This document shows, piece by piece, positions 12,130 to 20,073 of a DNA stretch of 32,356 bases. Below the pieces are notes generated by a model. It made no database searches. It saw only the letters and a list, made by a program, of their open reading frames with translations, and was not told where the DNA came from. The position numbers and the translations under genes are program-made. Positions within the stretch are counted from its first letter, which is position 1. Every line of letters begins with the position of its first letter. Source of the DNA: a virus; the IMG/VR virus record IMGVR_UViG_3300001419_000025, positions 1 through 32,356 of that record; one strand, 5' to 3'.

Positions 12130-14523
12130 ATGTATAAAGCAGGTGATTGGGTTAAAGAGGATACAGCAACTGCCGGTACAGGTACGGTAACGCTTACTCA
12201 AAAAACAGGGTTTAGTCGCTTCTCCGATGTCTTCACTGTTGGGGATATTGTTTATTACACTATTCAAGACGGTGACAATAGAGAAACAGGTATTGGTACT
12301 GTCTCCGCTGGAAATACGTTAGCAAGAACGACTATTCAAGCAACACTGGTATCAGGAGTATATGACGATACTTCCCCTACAGCTATAACTTTATCTGGCA
12401 ACGCTACAGTTTACGCAACAGCTACAGCGAGTATGATAAATGGCAAGTTACCTAAGTTCGATGGAGAGCCTAATGGGTTCCCTGATAGAACAGAGTTTAC
12501 TATTGGGTGGTCAGATGTTACTAGGACATTATCTTTAACGCCTGTAGGAGCATCTTTTCAAGCCTGGTCAAATGGTAATTTGTACGTCTATACATCAGCT
12601 GAGTCTATAGCTATTTCAGATGTTGAAGGCAGTCATTATATCTATTTTGATTCCAATGGGGTTATTCAAGAAATTACTAGCTTTAACCCTGATATTATCA
12701 ATACATGGTGTTTTATAGCTTATGTCTATTGGGATGCTACTAATAAAGAGGCTATTACTGGAGGGGTAACGAATGAGACTCATAGTTCAGCTATGCCTCC
12801 ATCTGTACATAGTTATTTACATAATGTAATGCAAACACAATATATTGATGGGTTAACTATTGGTGGTATAACAGCAGATGGTAATGGTAGCTTAGATAGC
12901 CATGCTCAGTTCACTATGACTACAGGTACAATATATGATGAAGATATCCCTCACACTATAGCAGCTAAAACTAATTTAACAGATACTTTTCATGTAATTT
13001 ATAAGGATGGTGCTGCTGGTAATTGGAGGCAGGGAGCTGCATCTAGTTTCCCAGTTCTTACAACTGGAACAGGTCGTGCTGCTTATAACCAATGGACTGG
13101 GACAACATGGCAATTAACAGAAGTATCTAATAATGATTTTGTATTAGCCCATGTTGCTGCTTTAGGTAACGATGGAGGCCCAGCTGATTTTGTTGTCATT
13201 ATGGGTGAAAACGCATATTCAACATTAAATGTAGCTAGAACAGGAGCTACAACTGAATTAGCGGATTTAAACACAACAGGCATACCCTCAACAGAATGGG
13301 TTTTTGTTGCTACTATAATCCTTCAAACTAGTAACACCTATGTCAATACGGTTAAATCTGCGATTGTTAGTACAGAAAATGGAAATGATTATGTAGATTG
13401 GAGGCTTGCTTCTTCTAGAGATTTAATTTCTTCAAGCACTTCACCAGCTGACCATAATTCTTTAGCAGGATTACAAGGGGGTGGAGCCAATGAGTACTAC
13501 CATTTAACTGCTGCTGAAGGAACAAAGATAGACAATATTACTGTTACAAACCCTGTTAATCTGGATAATATAACTAACACTGCAACAGCTACTTTAACTA
13601 ATAAAACTATTGATGATTTAACTAATTTAGTTCACGCTAATGCTGTCCACAAGAAAGTAGAAAATGTTACTGCTTCAACAATGCCAGCAGGTACTGCTGT
13701 TGCATTTAGTGATTATGATATAGTTAATTCAAGAACAGAAGTTGTCTTAGCTGATAACACAACTGGCGTATCTATAGGGTTAGTTGATAACGGTGGTATT
13801 CTTGCTGGAGCAGAAGGCACTATTATTGTCAACGGTGTTGTAACGGATGTTGACACAAATGCTTGGACTGAAGGTACTATTTTGTATGTTTCAACAGGTG
13901 GTGCTTTAACTGCAACGGAACCAACAACTGGATTCCAACAGCCAATAGCTTTTGTTATTAAGCAGCATTTAACTGAAGGTATCCTACAAGTTAATGCTTC
14001 ATACCCTAAACAAGATGCTAGTGATGTAAGATTTACTGCTGCTGGTGATATAGTAGCTACAGATGTACAGGCTGCTATAGTTGAGTTAGACAATGAGAAA
14101 GTCGCTTTAACCGAAGCCAACCAAACTATTACAGGTAATTTAAATATTACAGGTAGTTTAGGCATGCAGGACAACCTATTAACAAGGGCTATCTTAAAAG
14201 ACACAGCAGAAGAACTGCAAGCACATGGAAACATGGGAGCAACAGAAACTTTTGACTGTACTACAGCTAATGTACACACAGCAACAGCAGACGCAACCGT
14301 AACAATTACTTTTAGTAACCCACCAGCCACAGGCGATGCAGGATACCTTGTTATCTTCTTAACTAACGGTGGTTCTCAGACGATTACCTGGCCCACTTCA
14401 GTAGACTGGCCAGCAGGTACAGCACCTACGTTAACTACAGCGGGGTTAGATATTCTAGTGTTTGTTACTTATGATGCTGGAACTACATGGCTCGCCAAGA
14501 CACCAGAGTTGGATGTGAAATAA
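12130..14523 (+). CDS. Tail fibre / receptor-binding protein (797 aa)
   Basis: Large, Thr/Ala/Gly/Asn-rich, strand-dominated protein. The N-terminal 110 residues (MYKAGDWVKE...) look like a virion-attachment domain. Around residues 440-465 is the hallmark HNSLAGLQGGGANEYYHLTA of many tail fibres. A later section (about 515-625) resembles fibre modules with 'gtaVafsdyd...v..Adn....siGlvd.gi..g..G.iiv.GvvtdvdT'. The last 100 residues form a compact beta domain ending in FVTYDAGTTWLAKTPELD. It likely contacts the host surface. Stop and next start overlap (TAATG). Confidence 0.8.
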   Translation: MYKAGDWVKEDTATAGTGTVTLTQKTGFSRFSDVFTVGDIVYYTIQDGDNRETGIGTVSAGNTLARTTIQATLVSGVYDDTSPTAITLSGNATVYATATASMINGKLPKFDGEPNGFPDRTEFTIGWSDVTRTLSLTPVGASFQAWSNGNLYVYTSAESIAISDVEGSHYIYFDSNGVIQEITSFNPDIINTWCFIAYVYWDATNKEAITGGVTNETHSSAMPPSVHSYLHNVMQTQYIDGLTIGGITADGNGSLDSHAQFTMTTGTIYDEDIPHTIAAKTNLTDTFHVIYKDGAAGNWRQGAASSFPVLTTGTGRAAYNQWTGTTWQLTEVSNNDFVLAHVAALGNDGGPADFVVIMGENAYSTLNVARTGATTELADLNTTGIPSTEWVFVATIILQTSNTYVNTVKSAIVSTENGNDYVDWRLASSRDLISSSTSPADHNSLAGLQGGGANEYYHLTAAEGTKIDNITVTNPVNLDNITNTATATLTNKTIDDLTNLVHANAVHKKVENVTASTMPAGTAVAFSDYDIVNSRTEVVLADNTTGVSIGLVDNGGILAGAEGTIIVNGVVTDVDTNAWTEGTILYVSTGGALTATEPTTGFQQPIAFVIKQHLTEGILQVNASYPKQDASDVRFTAAGDIVATDVQAAIVELDNEKVALTEANQTITGNLNITGSLGMQDNLLTRAILKDTAEELQAHGNMGATETFDCTTANVHTATADATVTITFSNPPATGDAGYLVIFLTNGGSQTITWPTSVDWPAGTAPTLTTAGLDILVFVTYDAGTTWLAKTPELDVK

Positions 14524-16397
14524 TGAGTAACTTAGCCAAACATTTAATGCAAGGTGCGACAACAAGCAGCACTACTGCCATAGTAGAAGATAACTTCAGT
14601 ACTTATCTTTATGAAGGCAACAGCAGTACCCAGACGATTACTAACAATATTGATTTAGCTACTGATGGGGGTATGGTTTGGATAAAAGATAGGGACACAG
14701 CATATAATCATATCTTATCAGATACAGAAAGAGGTGTAACTAATAAATTATATAGCAATACTACAGATACCGAGTCTACTTATTCAGGTGCAATTACCGG
14801 ATTTAATACCGATGGTTTTACTATTGGAGATTATACATTAATCAATGGCAGTGGTGACGACTTCGTATCCTGGACATTCAAAAAAGCATCTAACTTCTTT
14901 GATGTTCAAACAGCAACACTAGGCACAGGTAATACAGTTGTATCATTCCCTGATTTAACAATACTAGGTATGGTTGCTGTAAAACGCACAGATTCAACAG
15001 GCTCATGGTATGTATGGCATAGGAGTGCAACAAGTGGCGATTTATTATACTTAGAGCAAACAGCAGCAGAAACATTAGATGGTTCTATAACAGTATCAGG
15101 TACTGATGTAACTCTGGTTGATGGCACGTTAGCTGATGGTGATTATGTGGTTTATGCGTGGAGTCACGACACCTCAGAAGATGGGATGATACAGTGTGGG
15201 AGTTATACTGGTAATGGTCTTGCTGATGGGCCAGAGGTTAATCTGGGATGGGAGCCTCAGTGGGTGTTGATTAAATCTGCTACATCAATTATTGAATGGC
15301 AACTGGTCGATAGTATGCGCGGTATAAATACTTCCGACACGATTATTTTAGAACCAGATACAACGAGTGCTGAAAAAAATACTGGCAACTCAAGGATACA
15401 ACTTACACCAACTGGATTTAAATTGCTTCTTAACACAAATGAGATGAATTCCCCCAGTGACACCTACATATACATAGCAATCCGCAGACCCATGGCGACC
15501 CCCAGTATATCAAGCGAGGTTTTTGCTATAGCAACTAGAGATGGAACAACCCTGCCAAGTCATACCACGACATTTCCTGTTGATTTTCTCATTCAGTCTT
15601 ACACAACCTCATCGAATGTTGATGTTTCTGCCAGATTGATTCAAGGTAATCTCTTAAAAGCAAATAACACAAATGCTGAATCTGCTGATTCACAATATCA
15701 ATTTGATTATATGGATGGTGCGATAGAGAGAACAGGTATTAATACTGCTGATTATGCTTGGATGTGGAAACGAGCCACAGGGTTCTTTGATGTGGTCTGT
15801 TATACAGGTACAGGAGTCGCACACGCTGAAGATCATCAATTAGGTGTAGTGCCTGAGATGATTTGGATTAAGTGCAGAAATGATATATTTAACTGGGTGG
15901 TTTATCACAAAGATACTGGGAATAACTATTTCAATATACTTAATTTACCAAATGCGAAAATATCTACTGCTAACATCTGGAATAGCACATCTCCTACTGA
16001 TTCACAATTCACGATTGGTACAACGGATGAAGTTAATAAATTATCCAGTGACTTCATAGCCTTCCTCTTCGCAACCCTAGCAGGAATATCTAAAGTAGGC
16101 TCATACACAGGCAACGGCACAACTCAAACGATAAACTGCGGATTCTCAGCGGGGAGTAAGTTTGTACTCATCAAGCGCACAGATAGTACAAGCAACTGGA
16201 ATATGTTTGATAGCACCAGAGGAATTATAGCGGGCAATAGTCCACGCTTAGAACTCAATACCACAGATGTAGAAGATACAGGTGATGATGGACTTGACCC
16301 TGATAACAGCGGGTTTTCGGTAAATTATATAGCTACCAATGATGATGATGTGAACGTATCAGGAGCAACATATATTTATTATGCGATTAGTGCATAA
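14523..16397 (+). CDS. Tail-fibre-like protein with repeated DUF7483-type modules (624 aa)
   Basis: The start is ATG 14523, overlapping the preceding stop, rather than an in-frame ATG at 14487. Several related modules are visible, each with a glycine-aromatic start such as SYTGNG, a 'WVLIK/MVWIKDR' strand, an 'N....DtmRGi.....l.p' loop and a Thr/Asn-rich end: near residues 46-115, 233-328, 425-520 and 528-624. This is typical of phage proteins annotated as DUF7483, thought to be fibre or decoration parts with a lectin-like beta fold. Function in host binding is inferred. Confidence 0.7.
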   Translation: MSNLAKHLMQGATTSSTTAIVEDNFSTYLYEGNSSTQTITNNIDLATDGGMVWIKDRDTAYNHILSDTERGVTNKLYSNTTDTESTYSGAITGFNTDGFTIGDYTLINGSGDDFVSWTFKKASNFFDVQTATLGTGNTVVSFPDLTILGMVAVKRTDSTGSWYVWHRSATSGDLLYLEQTAAETLDGSITVSGTDVTLVDGTLADGDYVVYAWSHDTSEDGMIQCGSYTGNGLADGPEVNLGWEPQWVLIKSATSIIEWQLVDSMRGINTSDTIILEPDTTSAEKNTGNSRIQLTPTGFKLLLNTNEMNSPSDTYIYIAIRRPMATPSISSEVFAIATRDGTTLPSHTTTFPVDFLIQSYTTSSNVDVSARLIQGNLLKANNTNAESADSQYQFDYMDGAIERTGINTADYAWMWKRATGFFDVVCYTGTGVAHAEDHQLGVVPEMIWIKCRNDIFNWVVYHKDTGNNYFNILNLPNAKISTANIWNSTSPTDSQFTIGTTDEVNKLSSDFIAFLFATLAGISKVGSYTGNGTTQTINCGFSAGSKFVLIKRTDSTSNWNMFDSTRGIIAGNSPRLELNTTDVEDTGDDGLDPDNSGFSVNYIATNDDDVNVSGATYIYYAISA

Positions 16398-16406
16398 GGA
16401 GAAACA

Positions 16407-17054
16407 ATGAAATTCTTAACTAACGACACACAGGAAATACTCACTCAAGGCCAAGTGCGCAAGAGATTTTCTAACGTATCAATACCTAAAGTATTCACAC
16501 AGGATACTTATGATGCTTTGAACATAACACCTATTCTTGAGACACCTAAGCCTACTCCAAGTAGCGATGCTAAAGTAGTTGTCCAGAATGGTACTACGGT
16601 AGATGCTCAAGGTAACACTGTCTTTAACTGGGTAGAACAGGATATGTTCACCACAGACGAGAACGGCACTAAAGCTGAGAAAGAAGCAGCTTACAGAGCA
16701 GAACAATTAGCCAAAGCTAAAGAGTCTAAACTAGAGCAATTAAGCAACTTAGCACTAGAAAAAGAACAAGCTGGTATCACGGTAGCATCCTTGGATATAT
16801 CTACGAAACGTGAAGACCAATTTAGGATTACCCAGGCACTTAACCTGATGGGTAGAAAGTCTGGAGCTACTCAGCGATTCAAAGCTAAGAATGGATGGGC
16901 TACAGCAAATAAGGCAACACTGGAAGCTATAGAAGATGCTCTGGAAGCTCATATTGATGCAGTATCAACACAGCACGAAGCACATGAAAATGCTATTAAC
17001 GCTCTTACAACAGTACAAGAGGTACAAGATTATGATTTTCAAATTGGCTGGTAG
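16407..17054 (+). CDS. Tail-fibre-associated protein with DUF4376-like domain (215 aa)
   Basis: N-terminal ~75 residues are beta-rich, then a long helical region (about 80-130, EKEAAYRAEQLAKAKESKLEQ) and a C-terminal part with GATQRFKAKNGWATANKATL and a helical end. The arrangement and position right after fibre genes match DUF4376 proteins, which act as fibre-tip parts or fibre assembly chaperones. The ribosome-binding site AAGGAG is clear. Its last 23 bases overlap the lipoprotein gene. Confidence 0.6.
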   Translation: MKFLTNDTQEILTQGQVRKRFSNVSIPKVFTQDTYDALNITPILETPKPTPSSDAKVVVQNGTTVDAQGNTVFNWVEQDMFTTDENGTKAEKEAAYRAEQLAKAKESKLEQLSNLALEKEQAGITVASLDISTKREDQFRITQALNLMGRKSGATQRFKAKNGWATANKATLEAIEDALEAHIDAVSTQHEAHENAINALTTVQEVQDYDFQIGW

Positions 17055-17709
17055 TATTCTTATATTATCCCTGGCGGGATGTGCAAACCAAGCAGAGCTC
17101 ACACAATTATCCAATACCAGTGTGGCTATAGCATCATTACAGTATCAGGCGTTGCAATCACACAAAGACACACTAAATATAGACTGCACAAAAGGCTGTG
17201 GCAGTGCAATAATTAGCTATACCGACCCAAGAGATTTACCGAAAGTTACTGGAATGAGGGTTAGAGGAACCAATGATGTTATTGTTGAGGCTATACCACC
17301 ACTAACCAACGCTTTCACTTCGGCTGTTATCGGGGTGTCAGCTATCAGAATTATGGATGATGCTTTCCATGCAGCAGGTGGTAACAATACAGAGGTACAT
17401 AATAACTCTATCATTAACGGTGAGAACAACTCTAATGATATGAGTGCTACTACTTCTAAGTCTACAGCAGATAACAACACTTCAAGCAATGATAATAACC
17501 AAGACAATGACGTAGCTAATACTGATTCATACAACAGTAACGACAATAACCAAGCTGATAGTAATAATGATAACTCGCAAGTAGATAGCAACGACAATAA
17601 TTCATCACAAGATGATAACTCGCTAGTTAATCAAGATAACAACTCACAGCAGAACCAGACAGCTACACCGACTGTAGTTAATCAACCAGAACCTGTGGTA
17701 GTGCAATAA
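17032..17709 (+). CDS. Phage-encoded lipoprotein with Asn/Asp-rich tail (225 aa)
   Basis: Start ATG 17032 with AAGAGGT upstream; longer starts would bury the signal peptide. MIFKLAGSILILSLAGC is a textbook lipoprotein signal with lipobox LAGC, so Cys17 would be lipidated. Residues 17-130 form a small domain that includes DCTKGCG; from about 140 onward the protein is a low-complexity run of Asn, Asp, Ser and Gln. Its place beside lysis-type genes suggests an envelope role. It could be an outer-membrane spanin-like, superinfection-exclusion or moron protein; the sequence does not decide. Confidence 0.75.
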   Translation: MIFKLAGSILILSLAGCANQAELTQLSNTSVAIASLQYQALQSHKDTLNIDCTKGCGSAIISYTDPRDLPKVTGMRVRGTNDVIVEAIPPLTNAFTSAVIGVSAIRIMDDAFHAAGGNNTEVHNNSIINGENNSNDMSATTSKSTADNNTSSNDNNQDNDVANTDSYNSNDNNQADSNNDNSQVDSNDNNSSQDDNSLVNQDNNSQQNQTATPTVVNQPEPVVVQ

Positions 17710-17798
17710 TGGACGATAAACAATTAATCATATTGGCAACATTATCCATCCTAGGAATAATGGCAACATTGGGCTTGATGACAATGGTGGTGTTGTAA
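17709..17798 (+). CDS. Tiny single-span membrane protein (29 aa)
   Basis: After MDDKQ the rest is hydrophobic: LIILATLSILGIMATLGLM and MVVL. It starts at the TAATG overlap with the lipoprotein gene and ends at another TAATG (17796-17800). Coupling on both sides supports translation. It could belong to the lysis apparatus, but nothing beyond one membrane helix can be claimed. Confidence 0.5.
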   Translation: MDDKQLIILATLSILGIMATLGLMTMVVL

Positions 17799-17806
17799 TG
17801 TATAAG
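17798..17806. repeat. 9-bp direct repeat ATGTATAAG, left of the endonuclease gene
   Basis: Identical to 18663-18671, which is the start of the DUF1353 gene. The two copies bracket the antisense endonuclease gene (period 865 bp). They probably mark the edges of the inserted element. Confidence 0.7.
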
Positions 17807-17812
17807 GGCGAT

Positions 17813-18616
17813 TTAATTGGTATGAGGATTCCAACGTCCAAACGAATGAGCAGCAAACAGTTTATCAGTGGGCCATCCACGCCTATATCTGGACCTAGTT
17901 CTGTTTTCAGGGAGGTTAAGATACTTAATCCATTCTCCAAGTGTTTTTGTTTCTCCTTGGTATTCTATGTGTACTGCTTGCTTTCTTACTGGGGTGGTAA
18001 GAATTTTTTGTGGACTCCATCTTTTGTCAACCCTGGAAGAAATAACCTCTGTAGGGATGCTGGTTTCCTTGGACCATTCAAGAATATTCATGGATTTCCC
18101 ATTAAACTCTATAATTCTTGTGTTAGTTTTATTGTAAGCTTGCTCTTGGTTGGTGGCCCAGCGGCAATTTTCAGGGGTATAGTTGCCGTTAACGTCGATT
18201 CTATCAAGAGTATGTTCAGGAGATGGTCTGCATCCAAGGTCTTGAATAAAATCGCCAAAAGACTCTCTCCATCTATCACAGACCTTAATGCCTCTGTCTT
18301 TATAGGCCTTAGACATTTTGCTGTAACCATGGCATCTATTTATCATCCCGCGCCAAACAGAATAATCAGGATGGCAATTTTCTCTTTGAGCATAGCCATG
18401 TTTTGTATTTCTTTCTTTGATTTTTTTGAGGTTATAGCAACCACAGGACTTTTTATGGCCACTTTTGAGTTCATGGCTTTCGGCGACAGTGGTTGTGCCG
18501 CATCTGCATTCACAAATCCACTGAGTATCTCTTCTGCCGTGTTTTTTAGGGCCTATGCCAACGACAGTAAGATAATTAAAAGTCATTCCTGTTATATCGA
18601 CAAACTTACTGCCCAT
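17813..18616 (-). CDS. Free-standing homing-endonuclease-like protein (267 aa), antisense
   Basis: The only convincing minus-strand gene. ATG at 18616 (minus) has GGAG 6 bases upstream. Residues 5-60 are the N-terminal module of phage homing endonucleases: GMTFNYLTVVG, then WICECRCG and SGHKKSCGC, with C35/C37/C39 and C58/C60 probably binding zinc. Residues 87-155 hold the nuclease-like core: VWRGMINRCHG, YKDRGIKVCDRW, TLDRIDVNGNYTPENCRWAT. Two C-terminal repeats (about 166-209 and 217-253; 'G...ti.eW....i......R...gW....l') look like tandem helix-turn-helix DNA-binding units. The exact nuclease family (HNH-like or EDxHD-like) is unsure. Confidence 0.8.
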   Translation of the reverse strand: MGSKFVDITGMTFNYLTVVGIGPKKHGRRDTQWICECRCGTTTVAESHELKSGHKKSCGCYNLKKIKERNTKHGYAQRENCHPDYSVWRGMINRCHGYSKMSKAYKDRGIKVCDRWRESFGDFIQDLGCRPSPEHTLDRIDVNGNYTPENCRWATNQEQAYNKTNTRIIEFNGKSMNILEWSKETSIPTEVISSRVDKRWSPQKILTTPVRKQAVHIEYQGETKTLGEWIKYLNLPENRTRSRYRRGWPTDKLFAAHSFGRWNPHTN

Positions 18617-18638
18617 AGCACACTCCAAAATAAAAGTA

Positions 18639-18647
18639 ATTATACCA
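18639..18647 (-). promoter_or_regulatory. Extended -10 promoter for the antisense endonuclease
   Basis: On the minus strand this reads TGGTATAAT, an extended -10 element, 23 bases before the ATG. No good -35 is seen. It lets the endonuclease gene be transcribed independently and against the surrounding late operon. Confidence 0.5.
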
Positions 18648-18662
18648 TGCAGGAGGTTTTTT

Positions 18663-18671
18663 ATGTATAAG
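18663..18671. repeat. 9-bp direct repeat ATGTATAAG, right copy
   Basis: The first nine bases of the DUF1353 gene, identical to 17798-17806 on the far side of the endonuclease gene. Confidence 0.7.
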
Positions 18672-19010
18672 ACCGAGCTAATGGTTAAGTCAAATAAGGA
18701 CTTGACTTGGGAATTGTTAGAGGATTTTATTGCTATGGTGCCGCCGTATGGGGAGATTACTGTTCCTGCTGGTTTTATTACAGACTTTGCCTCTATACCA
18801 TCATTATTTCACTGGTTTGCGACGCCGACAAAAGGAAAGTGGAGGAAAGCTTCTGTCATTCATGACTACTTATACTTCTTAAAAGAAGGCAAGAGAAAAA
18901 AAGCAGACGATGCTTTTCTTTATCTCATGGAACAAGATGGTGTTCCTTATTTTAAACGATACGCCATGTACTGGGCTGTCAGAATCGGAGGCCCAAGATG
19001 GAAGAAATGA
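18663..19010 (+). CDS. DUF1353 phage protein (115 aa)
   Basis: Contains the family pattern ITVPAGFITDFASIPSLFHW (about 34-53), then ASVIHDYLYF and a C-terminal RYAMYWAVRIGGPRWKK. DUF1353 proteins occur widely in phage lysis or tail regions; their function is not known. A very strong AGGAGG lies 6 bases before the start, apparently supplied by the inserted endonuclease element. The 9-bp ATGTATAAG at its start is repeated at 17798. Confidence 0.85.
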   Translation: MYKTELMVKSNKDLTWELLEDFIAMVPPYGEITVPAGFITDFASIPSLFHWFATPTKGKWRKASVIHDYLYFLKEGKRKKADDAFLYLMEQDGVPYFKRYAMYWAVRIGGPRWKK

Positions 19011-19432
19011 GTTGTGGTTTAGAAGACCATAAAACTTGCGAGTTGAAAACTATGTTTATAAATATGGCAGAAAGACAGGAATCATTTGAGTTAAGACAGA
19101 AGTCATTTGAAGACAGACAAGCTAAGAATGAGATAAGTATAGCAAACACAGAGCGAAACATAGTTTTACTACAGAAAGATATGTCTGAAAGTAATCTTGA
19201 ACTTAGGGCATTAGGGGGTAGAGTAGATGTGAACACAGAACAACTGCTTGAGATTAAGAACGATATTAAGCCTATAACAGATGGGGTCAATGAGATTGGT
19301 ATAGCGCTTAAACCTTGGATATGGGTGGTGCGCAAAATCAAGTGGATAGCAACAACAATACTTGCAGGATGGGTGTTGTTCATGGATGGGTTAGAACACT
19401 TCTTAGATTTTATCGGTAAGGGACATCACTGA
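18998..19432 (+). CDS. Coiled-coil protein with one membrane span (144 aa), possibly holin-related
   Basis: A long charged coiled coil (about 20-100, including RQESFELRQKSFEDRQAK) is followed by a single hydrophobic segment IKWIATTILAGWVLFMDGL near the end. The plan recalls XhlA-type and other phage membrane proteins that assist holins. It overlaps the DUF1353 gene by 13 bases and stands just before the endolysin-like gene, supporting a lysis role by position only. Confidence 0.6.
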   Translation: MEEMSCGLEDHKTCELKTMFINMAERQESFELRQKSFEDRQAKNEISIANTERNIVLLQKDMSESNLELRALGGRVDVNTEQLLEIKNDIKPITDGVNEIGIALKPWIWVVRKIKWIATTILAGWVLFMDGLEHFLDFIGKGHH

Positions 19433-19614
19433 TGAGTTTAAGTTCAAAGCAAACAACTGATTTAATTGGTAAGAAGTTTGGAAGATTAACAGTTATCTCT
19501 AAAACAGATATGGGAGATAAAAAGCTTGCTCTTGGTTTGTTTAATGACTGGTTTGATGCCGTATGTGCCAGAAATTCGGCAGAAAATAAGTATCATTTAC
19601 CTGTCTTGAGGTGA
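19432..19614 (+). CDS. Hybrid ORF: homing-endonuclease N-terminus joined to another fragment (60 aa)
   Basis: The first ~28 residues include DLIGKKFGRLTVISKT, the same kind of start as the endonuclease at 17813-18616 (VDITGMTFNYLTVVG). After DMGDKK the sequence changes to LALGLFNDWFDAVCARNSAE and ends HLPVLR, with no zinc ligands or nuclease core. It is best read as the leftover N-terminus of a second homing endonuclease fused, after a deletion, to the tail of some other gene. It starts at a TGATG overlap, so it may still be translated. Confidence 0.5.
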   Translation: MSLSSKQTTDLIGKKFGRLTVISKTDMGDKKLALGLFNDWFDAVCARNSAENKYHLPVLR

Positions 19615-19617
19615 CTT

Positions 19618-19935
19618 ATGATAATCATTAATGATGGAGTAGATGTAAGGAATTTGCATATTAAAATGTGGGACGCTCTCTACACTATTTTACCTCTGTT
19701 TGAAAGCAAAGGTAAGAATTTGATTGTTACGTCAGCATTAGACGGGAAACATGGGTGGGGTAGTCTACATTATGTTGGTTGTGCAGTAGATATTAGAAGA
19801 TGGGGTATAGATTTAATTAACGAGTTCGTGAATTTAATTAAAGACATTCTACCAAGTGGATTTGATGTCGTCTTAGAGGATACACACATTCATATTGAAT
19901 GGCAACCGAAAACACAAGATGAATCGAGAGGGTGA
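19618..19935 (+). CDS. M15-type peptidase / endolysin-like (105 aa)
   Basis: The family's zinc-binding pattern is clear: SALDGKHGWGSLHYVGCAVDI with His and Asp ligands, and LEDTHIHIEW near the end with the H-x-H ligand. Such D-Ala-D-Ala carboxypeptidase/endopeptidase-type domains act in phage endolysins that cut peptidoglycan cross-links. At 105 residues it is a bare catalytic domain without a cell-wall-binding part or signal peptide, so release would need a holin. GAGGTGA stands before the ATG. Confidence 0.8.
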   Translation: MIIINDGVDVRNLHIKMWDALYTILPLFESKGKNLIVTSALDGKHGWGSLHYVGCAVDIRRWGIDLINEFVNLIKDILPSGFDVVLEDTHIHIEWQPKTQDESRG

Positions 19936-20012
19936 TGAGTATACTGGGTGGTGCTGAAAGAATTGAGGGTGATTTAAATCATTATAGTTTTGAGTACAAA
20001 GGGATTAGATAA
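19935..20012 (+). CDS. Tiny ORF (25 aa), possible gene remnant
   Basis: Starts at a TGATG overlap with the peptidase gene and encodes MSILGGAERIEGDLNHYSFE plus YKGIR. The end is reminiscent of the beginning of a common short phage protein ('..hY.yKGI.ldPy'), which suggests truncation by a later event, but this is a memory-based impression. Low confidence that it is functional. Confidence 0.3.
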   Translation: MSILGGAERIEGDLNHYSFEYKGIR

Positions 20013-20039
20013 AAAGTTTTATTTTGACTAAAAACAGTA

Positions 20040-20045
20040 TATAAT
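20040..20045 (+). promoter_or_regulatory. Possible -10 element before the head genes
   Basis: TATAAT at 20040-20045 stands 28 bases before the portal ATG. The nearest good -35 (TTGACT, 20024-20029) is only 10 bp away, too close, so the promoter is uncertain. Confidence 0.3.
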
Positions 20046-20073
20046 AAACAATAGGTTATTTTAATTAAAAATT

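Noticed and set aside
13713-14330. 205-codon minus-strand ORF inside the tail-fibre gene
   Set aside because: Thr/Ala-rich fibre coding sequence often leaves the opposite strand open. The protein is hydrophobic and featureless and has no start context.
14487-14522. Upstream in-frame start for the second fibre gene
   Set aside because: ATG 14523 overlaps the previous stop as TAATG, the usual coupling here; the extra residues are antisensical fibre-gene sequence read in another frame.
16936-17031. Longer version of the lipoprotein gene
   Set aside because: It would place about 32 extra residues before a perfect lipoprotein signal peptide, and it lies within the preceding gene.
17798-18670. 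290-codon plus-strand ORF opposite the antisense endonuclease
   Set aside because: Its translation shows no family signature and is explained as the shadow of the minus-strand gene, whose zinc and nuclease motifs are clear.
20024-20045. TTGACT/TATAAT as a full sigma70 promoter before the portal gene
   Set aside because: The two boxes are only 10 bp apart; only the -10 element was kept, at low confidence.
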